Shown one piece after another: positions 55,101 through 64,000 of a stretch of DNA of 64,000 nucleotides (the first letter of the stretch is position 1; every line of letters starts with the position of its first letter). The notes under the pieces are model-generated. The model was given only the letters and a program-made list of their open reading frames with translations. It ran no database searches and was not told the origin of the DNA. The position numbers were made by a program, and so were the translations under genes. The stretch is taken from assembly GCA_033297205.1 (NCBI GenBank), contig MU859125.1, positions 1 through 64,000 of the forward strand. The letters run 5' to 3'. Origin of the DNA: Pseudoneurospora amorphoporcata. Lineage: Eukaryota > Ascomycota > Sordariomycetes > Sordariales > Sordariaceae.

Positions 55101-57318
55101 CTTTCCGCAACGGCAATGGCGGATTGTTTCTGGTTGATCTTGTCCTTCCATGGCTCGAGAGACTTTTGCTTTGCCGCAATCTGATCAGAGTATTTCTGCG
55201 TCTTGCCCTTGAGGCTTTCACGAATCGTGGCAAGTTCGGCCTCCTCCTCCTTGACTTTTTTCTCCAGGAAGACGATGTCCTTTTGACGACGCTCAATCTC
55301 CTTGGTGCAGTTCTGGATGGTCTCCTCCGCTTCGACAGTTGTCTTCTCGGCATTGGCGATTGTCTTCTCAAGCTTCTTACGCTTGTCGGCTAAGAACTTT
55401 CGCTTCTCCTCGAATTTGACCCGTTCCTGCTCGAACTTGTTCATCTCCTTGACCAGCTGCTGTGTCTGCTTCTCCCAGGAGTCGTACTCCTTACTACCCT
55501 TGGAGTAGGCCTTTTCCAACTGCTTGATGAGATGTTCGCTGCCGTGATGCTTCTCGAGCTCCGCGTCAAGCTGTGCCTGCATCTGGCCGATAGCCTCCTC
55601 CGTGACAGCAATATTGTCGTCGCATTCGCTGATGTATAGCTGGTAGAGGGCCGACTGCTTCAGAGCCAGTTCGTTTTCATCGCGAACAAACGCCAGCGCC
55701 TTGTTCTTCTTGTCCTCGAGGCTGTTCCTTTCCTTTTCCACGTGCTGGACACGACCGCTCTTCTCCATGCAGATTTCGTTAAGGGTCTCGACCTCGGTAG
55801 CTGACTCTTCGATTGGCGTTTTGTATTTGGAAGTGCCGATGATGTCTTCTAGGTACTCCAGCAGACCGTCTTCGTGCTCATTGCCGGCCTTGGCCTTCAT
55901 CTGGGCAATCGATTCGACTTCACCCTGCAGGATGAGGAAACGCTTATGGTCCAAATCGACGCCACGGTCGCGGAGTAGCGTAGTCACGGTGGTGAAATTG
56001 GATGATTTGCCGTTGATGTAGTACTGGCTCGAGTTGTTCTTGAAGGCTTTGCGCGAGATGATGAGTGTTGAGTCAGGGATAACCTCGTGACCGCCGCCGG
56101 GCTACAAATGTCAGCACAATAACTTTTTTTCAAGACATTCTTTCTACTTACCAAGTCCATGACTTCCTGGAAATGCACTTCCACCTCACAGTAGCTGAGA
56201 TCTGGGAACTGGGCCGAGTTGTGAATCAAGGCCGAGATCTTCCCTTGTCGCATCTTGCTGGCGCGGAAACCGAAGACGAAAAGCAACGAATCGATGACGT
56301 TGGACTTGCCGGAACCGTTGGGGCCCACGACCGAAGAGAACGAAGCATGAAAGGGGCCAACCTCCTGTCTACCAGCGTAACTCTTGAAGTTGATGAGCAC
56401 AAGGTTGGTGATGACGATGCGTGGCTTCGGGCCAGTATCCTCGACAACGGGAAGAGCCATGGTTCGCGACTTGAGCACAATGTCCATGGGTTTTTCCAAA
56501 ATGGTATCCATAGCCCTGACAGGCTTCTGTGCCGCCACTACGGTTTCATCTGCTGTTGAAGCTGGCTGGGTGTTGACGAGTGTCTCAGATATTGCGGTCG
56601 CTGGAGGTGGTAAGTTTATACGTGTCTGGGTGATGTCTTGTAGAGGAGCGGGTGGGCGATCGACGCGCTGGGTTGACGGAGAGCCTGGTGTTGGTGTTCC
56701 TTGACGGCTGGCTTGTTGCTGTTGCAACTCGAGCTGGTCCTGCATGATCTTTGCTGGCGATCTGCTGAGCCGCCGCACAAGTGTTCTACGCTTCCGCGGG
56801 GGTGACTGTATTTCTTGCGCATCCCGCGCTTCTGGCTCTGCAATCACGGCGGTTGTAGCAGGCGACACAGCAGACGCGACAGTCCCATTGGGGTTGGTGC
56901 TCTCCTCCATTGGCTCGTCTTTCGGTTTGAGGGCGGGTTCTGGCGTACCAGGTGCGGCTTCGGGTTCGACATGGGCAACCATACTCGGTTCGGCGCTGGG
57001 CTCTTCGCTGGGTTTGGGGGCGGCGTTCTTCTTAGGTCGTCCGCGTCTTTTTGGCGCAGCTTTTGGTGCCGATGTCGGTGCTGTCGATGATGATGGTGCT
57101 GCTGGTGTTCCTGCCCTGGGAGCGGGCGTGGCCGTCGACCTTCTGGTGCTGCGCTGAGCAGTCTTGCGGGCTGCTGAAGCAGGGACGGGTGTATAGTCCT
57201 CCTCCTCGTCATCCTCGGCAGCTTTCGATGTGTTCGCGCTCTCGTCGTCCGATGATGATTCTTCAATAATGGGGGCGCGCCTGGTTGCGGCGGCCCGACG
57301 CGATGGGCGCGTCGACAT
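52115..57318 (-). CDS. smc4: SMC4, condensin ATPase subunit
   Basis: Three exons are inferred: 57318-56152, 56101-52643 and 52426-52115, all phase 0, giving 1645 residues. A ~290-residue Ser/Pro/Lys-rich N-terminal extension precedes the head. Walker A is GPNGSGKS at about 332-339. Long coiled coils flank the hinge at about 825-985 (IDGFHGRLGNLGAIDQKYD, LGRGNFMCLDKL). A very acidic insert (EEDKEDEEDGDEEEEE) lies in the second arm. The ABC signature LSGGEKTL is near 1504 and Walker B LYVMDEID near 1528. The last exon completes the head with FIVISLRNNMFELAARLVGV and then a highly charged E/R tail. With SMC2 it forms the condensin core that compacts chromosomes. FKSYAGRQEVGPFH after Pro-rich sequence marks SMC4 rather than SMC1-3. 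Intron 2 is almost entirely polypyrimidine. Confidence 0.95.
52427..52642 (-). repeat. low-complexity polypyrimidine intron of SMC4
   Basis: On the gene strand this 216-nt intron is mostly T and C, including a T21 run (+ strand A run 52604-52624) and several shorter T and C runs. It is unusually long for the small-intron genes here. Confidence 0.8.
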
Positions 57319-57917
57319 GGCTGATGTTCGTCGGTGGTATTTTTGGCTCGCAAATTGGAATCAAGGCAAAAAGAACAGAACAGAATGCGTCCAAAGTTGT
57401 GGGTATCAAACAGCGAAGATGTGAAAATTTATGCAAAAAATAAAAAGTGAAAACGCAAGACTGTTCTCACATTTGGCAGTTGCGACAGACACCGGATGGA
57501 ACACCCGGAAACTCTTGGCTAGGTTGTCGCAGCTCCTTGCCCCGCCGCGGTTGTTGACATCTTCAGTATAAACAAATCAGCCACAGCAGCCACAGCCCAT
57601 GCAATTTGTGCGCTGCAGCGGCCGACCCCTCTGCCTGACACTCGCACCGTGTCGCGCCACCATGCGTGGCAGGTGGGTCCCTGTAACAAACGTCGCGCTT
57701 ACGGCTTCTTATCGATAAGATAGGGCCATTTAGTTAGCGCAGGTACAATCCGGGGAAGGCTCCATTGATGTGCGCCCAGGGCTCCATCTTCAGCGCAGGG
57801 AAGGTCGCTGTAATATTTCCAGGGCATGACGGCATCCCTTGGAATCTCCATTTCCATTCAACATCTGAGAGCAACTGAAAATTTCATCTACACAACCAAG
57901 GAGACTGCAACATCACG
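57319..57917. other. divergent promoter region of SMC4 and the ELYS-like gene
   Basis: A 599-bp interval drives genes in both directions. It contains the 12-bp palindrome CTTATCGATAAG at 57708-57719, two overlapping inverted GATAAG sites. No TATA box is obvious. Confidence 0.6.
57708..57719. promoter_or_regulatory. CTTATCGATAAG palindrome
   Basis: This perfect 12-bp palindrome with GATAAG on both strands lies about 390 bp from the SMC4 start and 200 bp from the ELYS-like start. GATA-type factors recognise GATAAG half-sites; use here is inferred. Confidence 0.4.
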
Positions 57918-58965
57918 ATGGCTGACTTTACAGAGTACAACAACGTGTTCCCCTCGCCGAGAATCATAAACCCCTACGATCACAAGGGGGCCAGTGCCAT
58001 CGAGACCTTCCGCAAGTCATTCCGCGGCGTCCTATTTGTGGATCGCGTCCTAAGTCGGTTAGGCATCAGCCAAGGTTAGTGTAACCAATCACATAAGTCA
58101 TCATAGCGTCCTTCATCGCTAACCAGCGCTGTATGTAATTAGGCACTGCATATCCGCCCAAAGGTGAAAATGGCCTTCGCTCCCTTCATCAACAAATCTG
58201 CCAAAGCAGCGTCTCGTCGCACTACAAAATCTCACTTCTTTACTATCTCCTTCTCGACCATGATGACATTCACCCCGGCCGTTCGCAGTGGGCGGACGGT
58301 TTTGCCGAGGAGGCAGGACTGCCGAAGAAGTACCAGATTCTTATGAGGGGCCTGTGGCATATGGATCGCAAGGAGTTCAAGGTGCGTTCGTTTGATCATG
58401 GGCCTCGCTCATTCAATAGACACCGAGATACCAACAAAGGCTAACAAACGCTGCTAAGCAGTACGCAATCGAAAACCTAGCTCACCCTTCCCTCCCCACC
58501 GAATTCGCCGACGAAATCACCATCGCCCTCGTCCGCCTCCCGCTTGCCAACAAGCGCAGCAGCTCTGCGAGTCAAAGCGATTACACCCTCGCTCTCGCCT
58601 ACTTTCACGCCGCCCAGCCCGTCTTCACCTCATCCGAAGCTCTCGAGCTGCTGTTTGGTGCTCTGGCTCGCACCAACGTCACCGAAGCGCTCGATTTCTC
58701 GCGTCGCTACCCGGAGTGGACCCGTCAGCAGCTGTTTGAAAAGCTGTTGGCTTCGATTCTGGAGCAGCCGGAAAAATTGGGAGCGAGGGGCAAGGAGTTC
58801 GTTAGCGCGGCGTTGACGGCCGAGGAGGAAAGTTGGTTTCAGGAATACCTGAGGCGTGGGGAAGGGAGGAAGAGTAAGGGCTCTGGTGTGCTTTTGAGGA
58901 TGAGAGGGGTTGTGACAGGGAGGCTGAGCAGCATTGCCGCGTTGGAGAACCTTCTGGGCCCCTAG
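57918..58965 (+). CDS. ELYS-like nuclear pore complex assembly protein
   Basis: Three exons, 57918-58074, 58143-58381 and 58462-58965, give 299 residues. Joined in frame, exon 2 reads [20 protein letters not shown], then [20 protein letters not shown], and exon 3 continues with [19 protein letters not shown]. This matches the helical ELYS-like domain: an Asp-rich LLLD segment, then a W-H-D segment with paired helices. In fungi this is a short protein, whereas animal ELYS is far longer. It associates with the Y-complex of the nuclear pore. The C-terminus is basic and Gly/Arg-rich with ENLLGP at the end. I assign the family on motif recognition alone. Confidence 0.82.
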
Positions 58966-61289
58966 TGATGCTGAAGATTGGGTTATCCGCATGGCTTTAC
59001 GGGCGGGCGTTTTTCTGTCGATGGATGGATATCTGGCAACGGCATAGCGATGGCTTCTGGGTATATCTAGGTCTTGCGATGGGAAGTGTCAATCACGACG
59101 ATGATGCTTTTTTGCTTTTATAATTCGCTGACTGTAGAGATGTCTCTTGGCGTCTTCTTCTCTTCCCTTCTCTTCAGCTCAAACACACATTCCGCCTGAC
59201 CGGCGAGCATTCTATCTCTCTGAACAAGTCCGTGGCCATTGGAACGCCACGATGTCGGAGCGCCTGTACGAGGTTTGTAACCACCTCTTGACCACTATTG
59301 TGCTTGGTCGAGACCTTATGTCGGACTCCTGAAGGAACCGCATCACTCTACTCCAGACAACCTCCTTCAAGCGGCAAATGAGGGATGCCATATATGCCGA
59401 TCGATAACGAAGAATTACCAGTGGGTCCTGGGCTTCGGTGGAAGGGCCCGTATTTTGGTGAGGCAGATGGAAAACCACAATCAAAGCCAATGTTCGAGGT
59501 CGTCAATGTACACTCTCGATTGAATAACTACCTCTACGGATGCTGCCCCACGGCCACGGCGACGGTCACTCTCAGCCTCCAGCTATGGCCAATCCATCAT
59601 CCTGGACACGTTCCAAACGGTGCAAACACCGTGAGGTGATGCATCAATCTCAATATATTGGAATCTCTCCTAAATTGATCTGCAACTCGGCGTCTTACAT
59701 CCAAGCAACTGAACAATGACACCGTGGTACAGCCAATACACATCGCTTACATGTCGTAACTTTGAAGTCTGTATACGAAACTGGCCTTCCGGATGAGAGA
59801 ACCTCCATGTTTTGTATATATTCAAGAAAAGGCTCACAAACTATAACCATGGCTGACAGCTTCCAGCTCTTTCTCCCCCTCGGTCGAGTGTCGTGGCAGA
59901 CATCATTGCTGAGTGTCTCGGTAGAGATCCATGGTGTTTTGTACGGTACGAACGACCATATGATGATCCTTCCTCTTACATTCAAAGTCTTGGCGCCAAG
60001 CTGTTAGTGAAACAAATGTGGTGCCTGCAAAATCTTTAACACGGCCACACCCAAAATCGCCGTTCCCGCGGTCGCTCAAACCAGGCCGCATCCACTGCAG
60101 CAGCTACCTGGAGACCCCAGATGCAGGCAGAAATGCCCCGTATATGCAAGAAATCGATACCGAGATGACCATCTTGGCATGCGCACCTACGACGCAAAAA
60201 CATGCGCACAGGAATATCTCAACAATGGGAGACATGGACTGGAGGTGGTAGTCCCAGAACTGGAGATGGGAAGGATTTGTGCATCAAGGAGAGAGAGTGG
60301 CTTGATGTTTGTATGTGGGTAATAGTGGAGGTGAAGAGTTGAGGACTACTTCGTGAGTTACACTTACTTATTTTATCCGTTCCTTCGATGTCGTTAGATG
60401 GAAATGACCCCGTCATTCTCTGTTGGGGGTTTGTGGTGTGCTCGGTGGTGTGGTTTGGGGTTTGGATGGAGGGAAGCCTTTTGTGGATTAGAGGTGGAGA
60501 GGTGGGCTTGGGCCTGGGCTTGGGCTTGGGAGGGTCTGGTCGTTTGTCTTGATGGGATGGATGAGAAGGAGAAGGGGTGGGATGAGCAGGGTGGGGAAGA
60601 AGTGATGAGGTGAAATTTGTTGCAGGGTTCCATGCTAACGAATGCGATGGGGGGTGTAGAAGAGAGATTGCCTTGGCTGCGGCGAGAATTCTGGGTAAGT
60701 TTCCTCTTTTTTTCTTTCCTTGTTCCTGGTTCCGCTCCCTTCCCTTCCCTTCGTCATGAGTCCCTGCGGCACCGGTTCAAGCGACGATGAGAACTGTGAA
60801 TTGTGTTGAGTTTTATGAGGTCACTTATACTGATGATGTAAACGCAGAGAAATGCAGTCCCGAGGATGCCTGTGTGGTGGGTACGGAGCAGGTGACCGAT
60901 AACATCTGGGCCGCGTTCTCCTTGAAGTGGGTGATAAACGAAAAGGAGGTGTGCGATTGAAGGGATTGAGGTGGCGATGAGGTTGGGGGGTATTGGAGCT
61001 GTTCGCTCGCGATGACCACCTGGAAGAAGGGCAGGCGAACGGAAACATGTAGGAAGAATCTGGAGAAGTTATATGGCTGTTTTGTATTCTTGAGCGTCGT
61101 TTTATCTCATTAGAAAAGCAGAGCAGAATTGAGTTACAACCCGACTTCAAGCTCTCCGTTCTTTGACATCAGCTGGAATCAGTCAAACGTCGCAGACTGG
61201 ACGACAAACGTGCCTCTGGAGGCAGAAGCAATTCGTCTCATCGTCAACCTCAACCACGAGGATGATCCACCAGTACACAGAGGTAGAAG
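58966..61289. other. intergenic region, no gene recognised
   Basis: I see no convincing gene in these 2.3 kb. A stretch near 60500-60540 repeats GGGCTT/GGGCCT. Several short open frames exist on both strands, none with recognisable motifs. Confidence 0.4.
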
Positions 61290-61297
61290 TATAAAAG
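61290..61297 (+). promoter_or_regulatory. TATA box of the small secreted protein gene
   Basis: TATAAAAG lies 148 bp upstream of the start codon and is followed by a C/A-rich leader with repeated CCAACCAACC and CACC, typical of strongly expressed fungal genes. Confidence 0.6.
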
Positions 61298-61437
61298 AAG
61301 CCCAGTTGCAACCTTCTCATCAACAACTTCTCCCCATCACCAACCAACCAACCTCACTGCCTTTCTACCACCCACCTTTACCTCCAATTCTCACCAAACC
61401 ACTCACTTACAACTTCACCATCCACCAATCACCCAAA

Positions 61438-62134
61438 ATGAGGTTCGCCACCGTCCCCTCTCTTGCCCTCAGCCTCCTCTTGGCCAGCACCAACATGGTC
61501 CTCGCCACTCCCACCCCCATTAACGGCGACCTCCCCTCGAACTTGATCACCACCAAGCACCATCACAAGATCGTTACAAGCCGCCAGACCGGCTCCAGGG
61601 TCGACACCACTCCGACCTGCGTGTCCGATCCCGACGGATTTGTGACCATGGCCGACGCGCGTTCTTGTCTCGATGAGATTGCTGCCAAGGGCACCGAGCA
61701 GCTGACTATCAAGGCCCCTGGTGGAGTGCTTTGTGAGAGAACGAGTGGAAAGTTTTGGGCGGGGATTGGTGGGGATAAAGATCAGAGTGCTGCTGCGTGG
61801 GTATTTTTTTCATTTTCTCCTTCTTTCGTCTTGTGAAGGTCACTTGAGGTGTTGCGTGATTGGATGTTAACTGTAACCGAAATGTGGTGTAGGTCCGACA
61901 TCGCTGCTGCTGGAAAGCGTATTCTGGGTGAGTACCAGAGCCTTTTTTTTTTTTTTTTTTTTTTTCGGTCAAGTAAAAAATGTACAAGATCGCTGACAGA
62001 CCCATCATGACGCAGACACTTGCAAGTTCAACGGCGTTCGCGGCGTGCTGAACGAGATGACTGGTGGTGGAGCGTACGTGGCTACCAACGACCGCATCTA
62101 TGTCATGTTCTCCAAGGATGAGCAGGATGACTGA
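61438..62134 (+). CDS. small secreted protein of unknown function
   Basis: Three exons, 61438-61796, 61893-61927 and 62016-62134, join in frame to give 170 residues. The start MRFATVPSLALSLLLASTNM, then VLATPTP, is a clear signal peptide. An in-frame ATG at 61129 exists, but the signal peptide, TATA box and leader favour 61438. A TSRQ just before TGSRVD resembles a basic processing site, preceded by a Kex-like propeptide. Four cysteines in the mature part (PTC, RSC, VLC, DTC) could make two disulfides. I do not recognise the family. The donor of intron 1 is GTGGGT, chosen because it restores the frame SAAASDIAAAGKRILG. Intron 2 holds a T23 run. Confidence 0.75.
61943..61965 (+). repeat. T23 run inside an intron of the secreted protein gene
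   Basis: Twenty-three T follow the 5' splice site by about 15 bases. Confidence 0.85.
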
Positions 62135-62748
62135 GTTTTCCGTTGCTCGAAAACTGTGGTGTCGCTATTTGGTTGGCCTCAGCGACAAAATCTCTGGAGA
62201 AAATGAAGAGTGACGAGGAATGAAAACGAAGTTGGTCAAGTTCAGGGGTATCACGTGGCTGGTCATGCGTCTTAAGTCTTGGACTGTCACACCGGGTGAG
62301 AAGCTAACGTCGGGAGCTTCCCGATTCGGATCGTCCGGCTATCCTCGGCCGTGGTGTTTGCTTGTGGCATCTCGGGCTAAACTAAGCGGCTGGACGCGGA
62401 GATGGAAATGGCAGACTTCAATGGATAATGAATTGATGTCTCACATCTGGAGAAGAAAACTTGTGCAATTGGTGAGTGCTGGATGATGTTTTCCGGCTGG
62501 TGATAATTGTTAGTGCAACTGCTTCTACAGCTCAGCGTTTGTGGGGATGTTTCAGCAGCTCTCCGGGAAAGAACACGACGTCATTTGCACAGCTTCCCGC
62601 TGAAGCTCTTGCCGCTCTCCACTCAATTTTGGACCGAGCTCACTGCGATAAGATTTCGATTCCACAATCTTTCATCGGGCCTTTGTCACAATTGCATCTC
62701 GTCTTTTGAGAACCGGCCAACCGCACCACCATACTCACTACATCCACA
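62135..62748. other. spacer between the secreted protein and hydratase genes
   Basis: No gene is recognised. It should contain the 3' untranslated region of the first gene and the promoter of the second. Confidence 0.5.
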
Positions 62749-63855
62749 ATGGCCGTCAGAATCGCACTCCCGCGAAACGCTCCCTCGTCGTTCGCGCGCT
62801 TCGTCCGCGTCGCCGGCCGCTTCTACTCGACCGAGGCCCCCGCGGGCCCCATCATCCGGGTGACCAACCTTCCGGCGCCCAACTCGGGCCACATCCGCAT
62901 TCTCGAGCTCAACCGCCCGGCCGCGCGCAACGCCATTTCGCGCGCGCTTTTGTCTCAGCTTCGCGACGAGATCGACGCCGTCCACTCGCAGTACGATGCC
63001 GCGACCGGCGAGGAGAAGCCCGTGGCTTCGTGGCAGAAGCGCTTCGGCGGCGTGGCTGGCGAGGACGAGAAGGGCCCTACTCGCGCGCTGATTATCTCTT
63101 CGGCTGTTGATACGAGCTTTTGCGCGGGCGCTGATCTGAAGGAGCGCAAGGGGTTTACGCAGGAGGAGTGAGCTTTACATTTTCTGACCTTTCTTTTTGT
63201 CTTTGCCCGCGCGACCCGACTAACAAACCCTTTTCCCAATAGGACCGCCGCCTTCCTTACCTCCCTCCGTACCGCCCTCACCTCCCTCCAGACCCTCCCT
63301 ATCCCCACCATTTCCGCCATCTCCTCCATCGCCCTCGGCGGCGGTCTCGAGCTCGCCCTCTCCACGCACTTCCGTGTCCTGACCTCCAACGCCGTCGTGG
63401 GCCTGCCCGAGACCCGACTCGGCATCATCCCCGGCGCCGGCGGCACCTACCGCCTGCCCCAACTCATCGGCATCCCTCGCGCGCGCGATCTGATCCTGAC
63501 CGGCCGCCGCGTCAGCGCGCCCGAGGCTTATTTCTTGGGTCTGGCCGACCGCCTGGTCGAGGTCGCCCCCGAGTCCGAGGAGCAGGCCAAGGAGTGGGCG
63601 GCCATGGAGCAGGAGCCGAGGGACAAGATGGTGCTGAGCCTGGCGCGCAGGACGGCGCTGAGCGAGGCGGTTCGCCTAGCGCAGGAAATTTGCGAGGGCG
63701 GACCGGTTGCCGTCAGGGCAGCGCTCAAGGCTGTGGATGAGCCAAACGAGATGGTGGAGAATGATATGTACCTCAGGGTGGTAAGGACGGAGGATCGCGA
63801 TGAGGCGTTGAAGGCGTTTTCGGAGAAGAGGAAGCCTGTGTTCAAGGGGCGGTGA
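62749..63855 (+). CDS. mitochondrial enoyl-CoA hydratase/isomerase-family protein (AUH-like)
   Basis: Two exons, 62749-63167 and 63243-63855, give 343 residues. The first ~30 residues are rich in Arg, Ser and Ala, with RFYSTEAPAG resembling a mitochondrial presequence cleavage site. Crotonase-fold motifs follow: LELNRPAARNAISRALL, DTSFCAGADLKERKG (oxyanion-hole Ala-Gly-Ala), then in exon 2 SSIALGGGLELALSTHFRV, and GLPETRLGIIPGAGGTYRLP with the catalytic-type Glu. The C-terminus has the family's trimer helix. ADLKERK with GAGGTYRLP resembles AUH, the 3-methylglutaconyl-CoA hydratase of leucine breakdown, but short-chain enoyl-CoA hydratase is also possible. Confidence 0.9.
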
Positions 63856-64000
63856 ATGCGTTGCTACTCTTATCGTGATGTGTGAGCTTTTGGTAATACA
63901 ATACCATTACGATGTTCAAGTCAAACACTAAATGACTGGAAGACTGGGAGTTGTGATGGGGTTACCGGGGATCCTCCTGATAGACGGACCCTGGTTGCAT
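63856..64000. other. right-edge 3' flank
   Basis: This is the 3' flank of the hydratase gene, cut by the window end. Confidence 0.5.

Noticed and set aside
1..64000. Dispersed 5S rRNA genes, expected in Neurospora
   Set aside because: I looked for the start and internal control region of fungal 5S RNA by eye and found no convincing match on the + strand; a proper search on both strands would settle it.

Overview
The window is nuclear DNA of a filamentous ascomycete, most probably Neurospora or a close relative in the Sordariaceae. The signs are: short GT-AG introns; single-copy fungal genes of Sordariales type (a Gti1/Pac2 WOPR regulator, an H1 very close to Neurospora hH1, Hpc2, SMC4, a fungal ELYS-like protein); two tRNA genes with short introns at the canonical place; and AT-rich repeat islands changed almost only by C-to-T/G-to-A transitions, the mark of repeat-induced point mutation (RIP). 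The paired LTRs of one element differ at 30 of 167 positions and all 30 are transitions.

Layout. 1-3.2 kb: a RIP-mutated Ty1/copia remnant split by an inserted TIR element. 3.2-12.3 kb: long non-coding DNA. 12.3-14.2 kb: WOPR transcription factor. 16.3-17.9 kb: tRNA-Ala and tRNA-Lys. 18.2-27.5 kb: a 9.27-kb LTR retrotransposon with LTRs, target-site duplications and decayed gag-pol, into which two kinds of TIR element and three further LTR-like units have inserted. 30.7-31.9 kb: linker histone H1. 34.3-36.5 kb: proline-rich protein. 37.0 kb: tRNA-Ile. 37.3-38.9 kb: a GH43-type galactanase gene with three disabling lesions. 41.6-43.7 kb: MFS transporter. 44.9-46.3 kb: RPAP1/Rba50-like protein. 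48.9-51.0 kb: Hpc2. 52.1-57.3 kb: SMC4, divergent from an ELYS-like gene (57.9-59.0 kb). 61.4-62.1 kb: small secreted protein. 62.7-63.9 kb: mitochondrial enoyl-CoA hydratase-type enzyme.

The genes are independent eukaryotic units, not operons. Several concern chromatin and the nucleus (H1, Hpc2 of the HIR histone chaperone, condensin SMC4, an ELYS-like nucleoporin, an RNA polymerase II assembly factor), but sequence alone does not show that this grouping means anything.

The most unusual content is in the repeat islands. One TIR family, with long inverted termini starting GAGAAAGTCTTTTCGCAC and perfect 8-bp target duplications, occurs as two complete copies and one broken end. A separate 466-bp element shares the terminal pattern and an 8-bp duplication and carries 22-bp tandem units at both ends. 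Exon boundaries were read by eye from splice consensus and reading frame; no searches were run.
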